Assembly (NCBI GenBank): GCA_036559195.1
Contig: DATBTN010000055.1
Coordinates: 1-33,366, forward strand
DNA: 33,366 nt
Direction of reading: 5' to 3'
Origin: Candidatus Baltobacteraceae bacterium
Lineage (GTDB): Bacteria > Vulcanimicrobiota > Vulcanimicrobiia > Vulcanimicrobiales > Vulcanimicrobiaceae
Positions within the stretch are counted from its first letter, which is position 1. The number at the start of each line of letters is the position of its first letter. The notes under the pieces are model-generated. The model was not told the origin of the DNA. It did not search any database and saw only the letters and a program-made list of their open reading frames with translations. Made by a program: the position numbers and the translations under genes. This document shows, one piece after another, positions 32,760 to 33,366 of this stretch.

Positions 32760-33366
32760 ATGAACGTAGAACGACAGGGCGACCATTTGATTATCGGCGG
32801 GTTTCGCGGAATTTCGGGCGGCGACGACGGCTCGTCGCCGGCCGCGCCCGGCGGCAGCCCGTTGGATTTCGGCAATCCTATCCCGCGCGGCGACACGGTC
32901 GGCGCGCTGGCGCGACCGGATTCCTCAAATGCGGCCGGGACGCCGCCGCCTACGGGCTGGGACGGAATACTCTCGCAGCTGCAATCGATTCTCGGCGAGA
33001 TCGTGCAGATGATCGGCGGCGTCTTCGGGAGCGCGAACTATGCGTCCGCAACCGGCAGTTCGACCGGCGATCCGCACCTGGCCTTCAGCGGCACGACGAG
33101 CGCCGGCGCGCAGCAGACGGCGCGCGTGGATAATATGCAGAGTCAAAGCGACCTGCTCGATTCCGATTCCTTCGCCGGCGGGTTTCAGATCGCGACGCAG
33201 GCCACGGCGCCGGGCGCGAACGGCATCACCTTCAACCAGAGCGCGACGATCGCGACCAACGGCGGCGCGACGCAAGTCGGCCTCGATAATGCCGGCAACG
33301 CAACGGTCTCGCAATACGGGGAAACGACGATGCTTTCCAACGGGCAAACGCTCGACTTAGGCGGCG
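32760..33366 (+). CDS. Surface/secreted-type protein with GDPHL motif (5' part, cut by window edge)
   Basis: An open frame of 202 codons running off the right end. GGGAGGAGCAC precedes ATG 32760. There is no classical signal peptide. A Gly/Pro/Ser-rich region (residues 1-65) and a short hydrophobic amphipathic segment (ILSQLQSILGEIV) come first. Around residue 107 is TGDPHLAF, a motif shared with von Willebrand D-like and other bacterial surface domains. After it comes a repetitive, Thr/Asn/Gly-rich beta-type stretch (DLLDSDSFAGGF, then TQATAPGANG and similar). The C-terminus is missing, so length and function cannot be given. It diverges from prfB over 81 bp. Confidence 0.8.
   Translation, partial: MNVERQGDHLIIGGFRGISGGDDGSSPAAPGGSPLDFGNPIPRGDTVGALARPDSSNAAGTPPPTGWDGILSQLQSILGEIVQMIGGVFGSANYASATGSSTGDPHLAFSGTTSAGAQQTARVDNMQSQSDLLDSDSFAGGFQIATQATAPGANGITFNQSATIATNGGATQVGLDNAGNATVSQYGETTMLSNGQTLDLGG

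Overview
The window is a gene-dense, GC-rich bacterial chromosome segment with many 4-bp start/stop overlaps and frequent GTG/TTG starts. Housekeeping content includes rpoD, dnaG, an alpha2-type glyS, ppdK, rlmN, prfB, dtd and a family 4 uracil-DNA glycosylase. The glyS-ppdK and dnaG-rpoD pairs with an HD phosphohydrolase between them resemble the glyS-ppdK-dgt-dnaG-rpoD neighbourhood of Clostridia and relatives. With the GDPHL-type surface protein and the GC content this suggests a Terrabacteria-like lineage, perhaps Candidatus Eremiobacterota (WPS-2). That placement is inference.

Layout. 1-2.2 kb: bidirectional terminator, nested inverted-repeat element, tRNA-Leu(GAG), and dipeptide/oligopeptide-type permeases DppB/DppC, all reading leftwards. 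2.3-6.6 kb: a compact leftward operon of a CheY-like receiver, MntP, KamB, KamC and a Kce-type beta-keto acid cleavage enzyme. This looks like part of a beta-lysine degradation module (aminomutase reactivase plus cleavage enzyme), but the aminomutase itself is not in the window. 6.6-10.1 kb: rightward ModB-like permease, proline dehydrogenase, D-aminoacyl-tRNA deacylase and a serine-hydrolase lipoprotein. 10.1-11.9 kb: leftward HEAT-repeat/cyclophilin fusion and a small lipoprotein. 12.0-13.9 kb: a KGG-repeat stress-type protein and two secreted proteins of unknown function. 13.9-18.2 kb: dnaG-rpoD leftward and an HD phosphohydrolase divergent from them. 18.2-19.3 kb: a decayed M1 aminopeptidase remnant, a palindromic repeat and a small exported protein. 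19.4-24.6 kb: ppdK, glyS and a GT2 glycosyltransferase. 24.6-26.8 kb: an accessory patch. 26.8-33.4 kb: rlmN, udg, two small genes, GT9 and DUF2079 genes, prfB with its programmed frameshift, and the start of a surface-type protein cut by the window edge.

The most unusual region is 25.4-26.8 kb. The last ~45-60 bp of rlmN, starting exactly at the codon of its catalytic C-terminal cysteine, recurs three more times downstream in the same orientation (25443, 25790, 26028). The copies differ largely at synonymous positions and separate short cargo segments: a cupin gene, an empty segment, and a decayed DUF4386 gene. This is the pattern expected from repeated site-specific integration at the 3' end of a conserved gene. 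No recombinase is visible in the window. Three copies of a palindromic repeat (arms containing TTGTCATCCTGAGC and TTGTCGAAGG) lie at 18.8, 24.7 and 25.5 kb, and two of them carry internal 17-18 bp tandem expansions.
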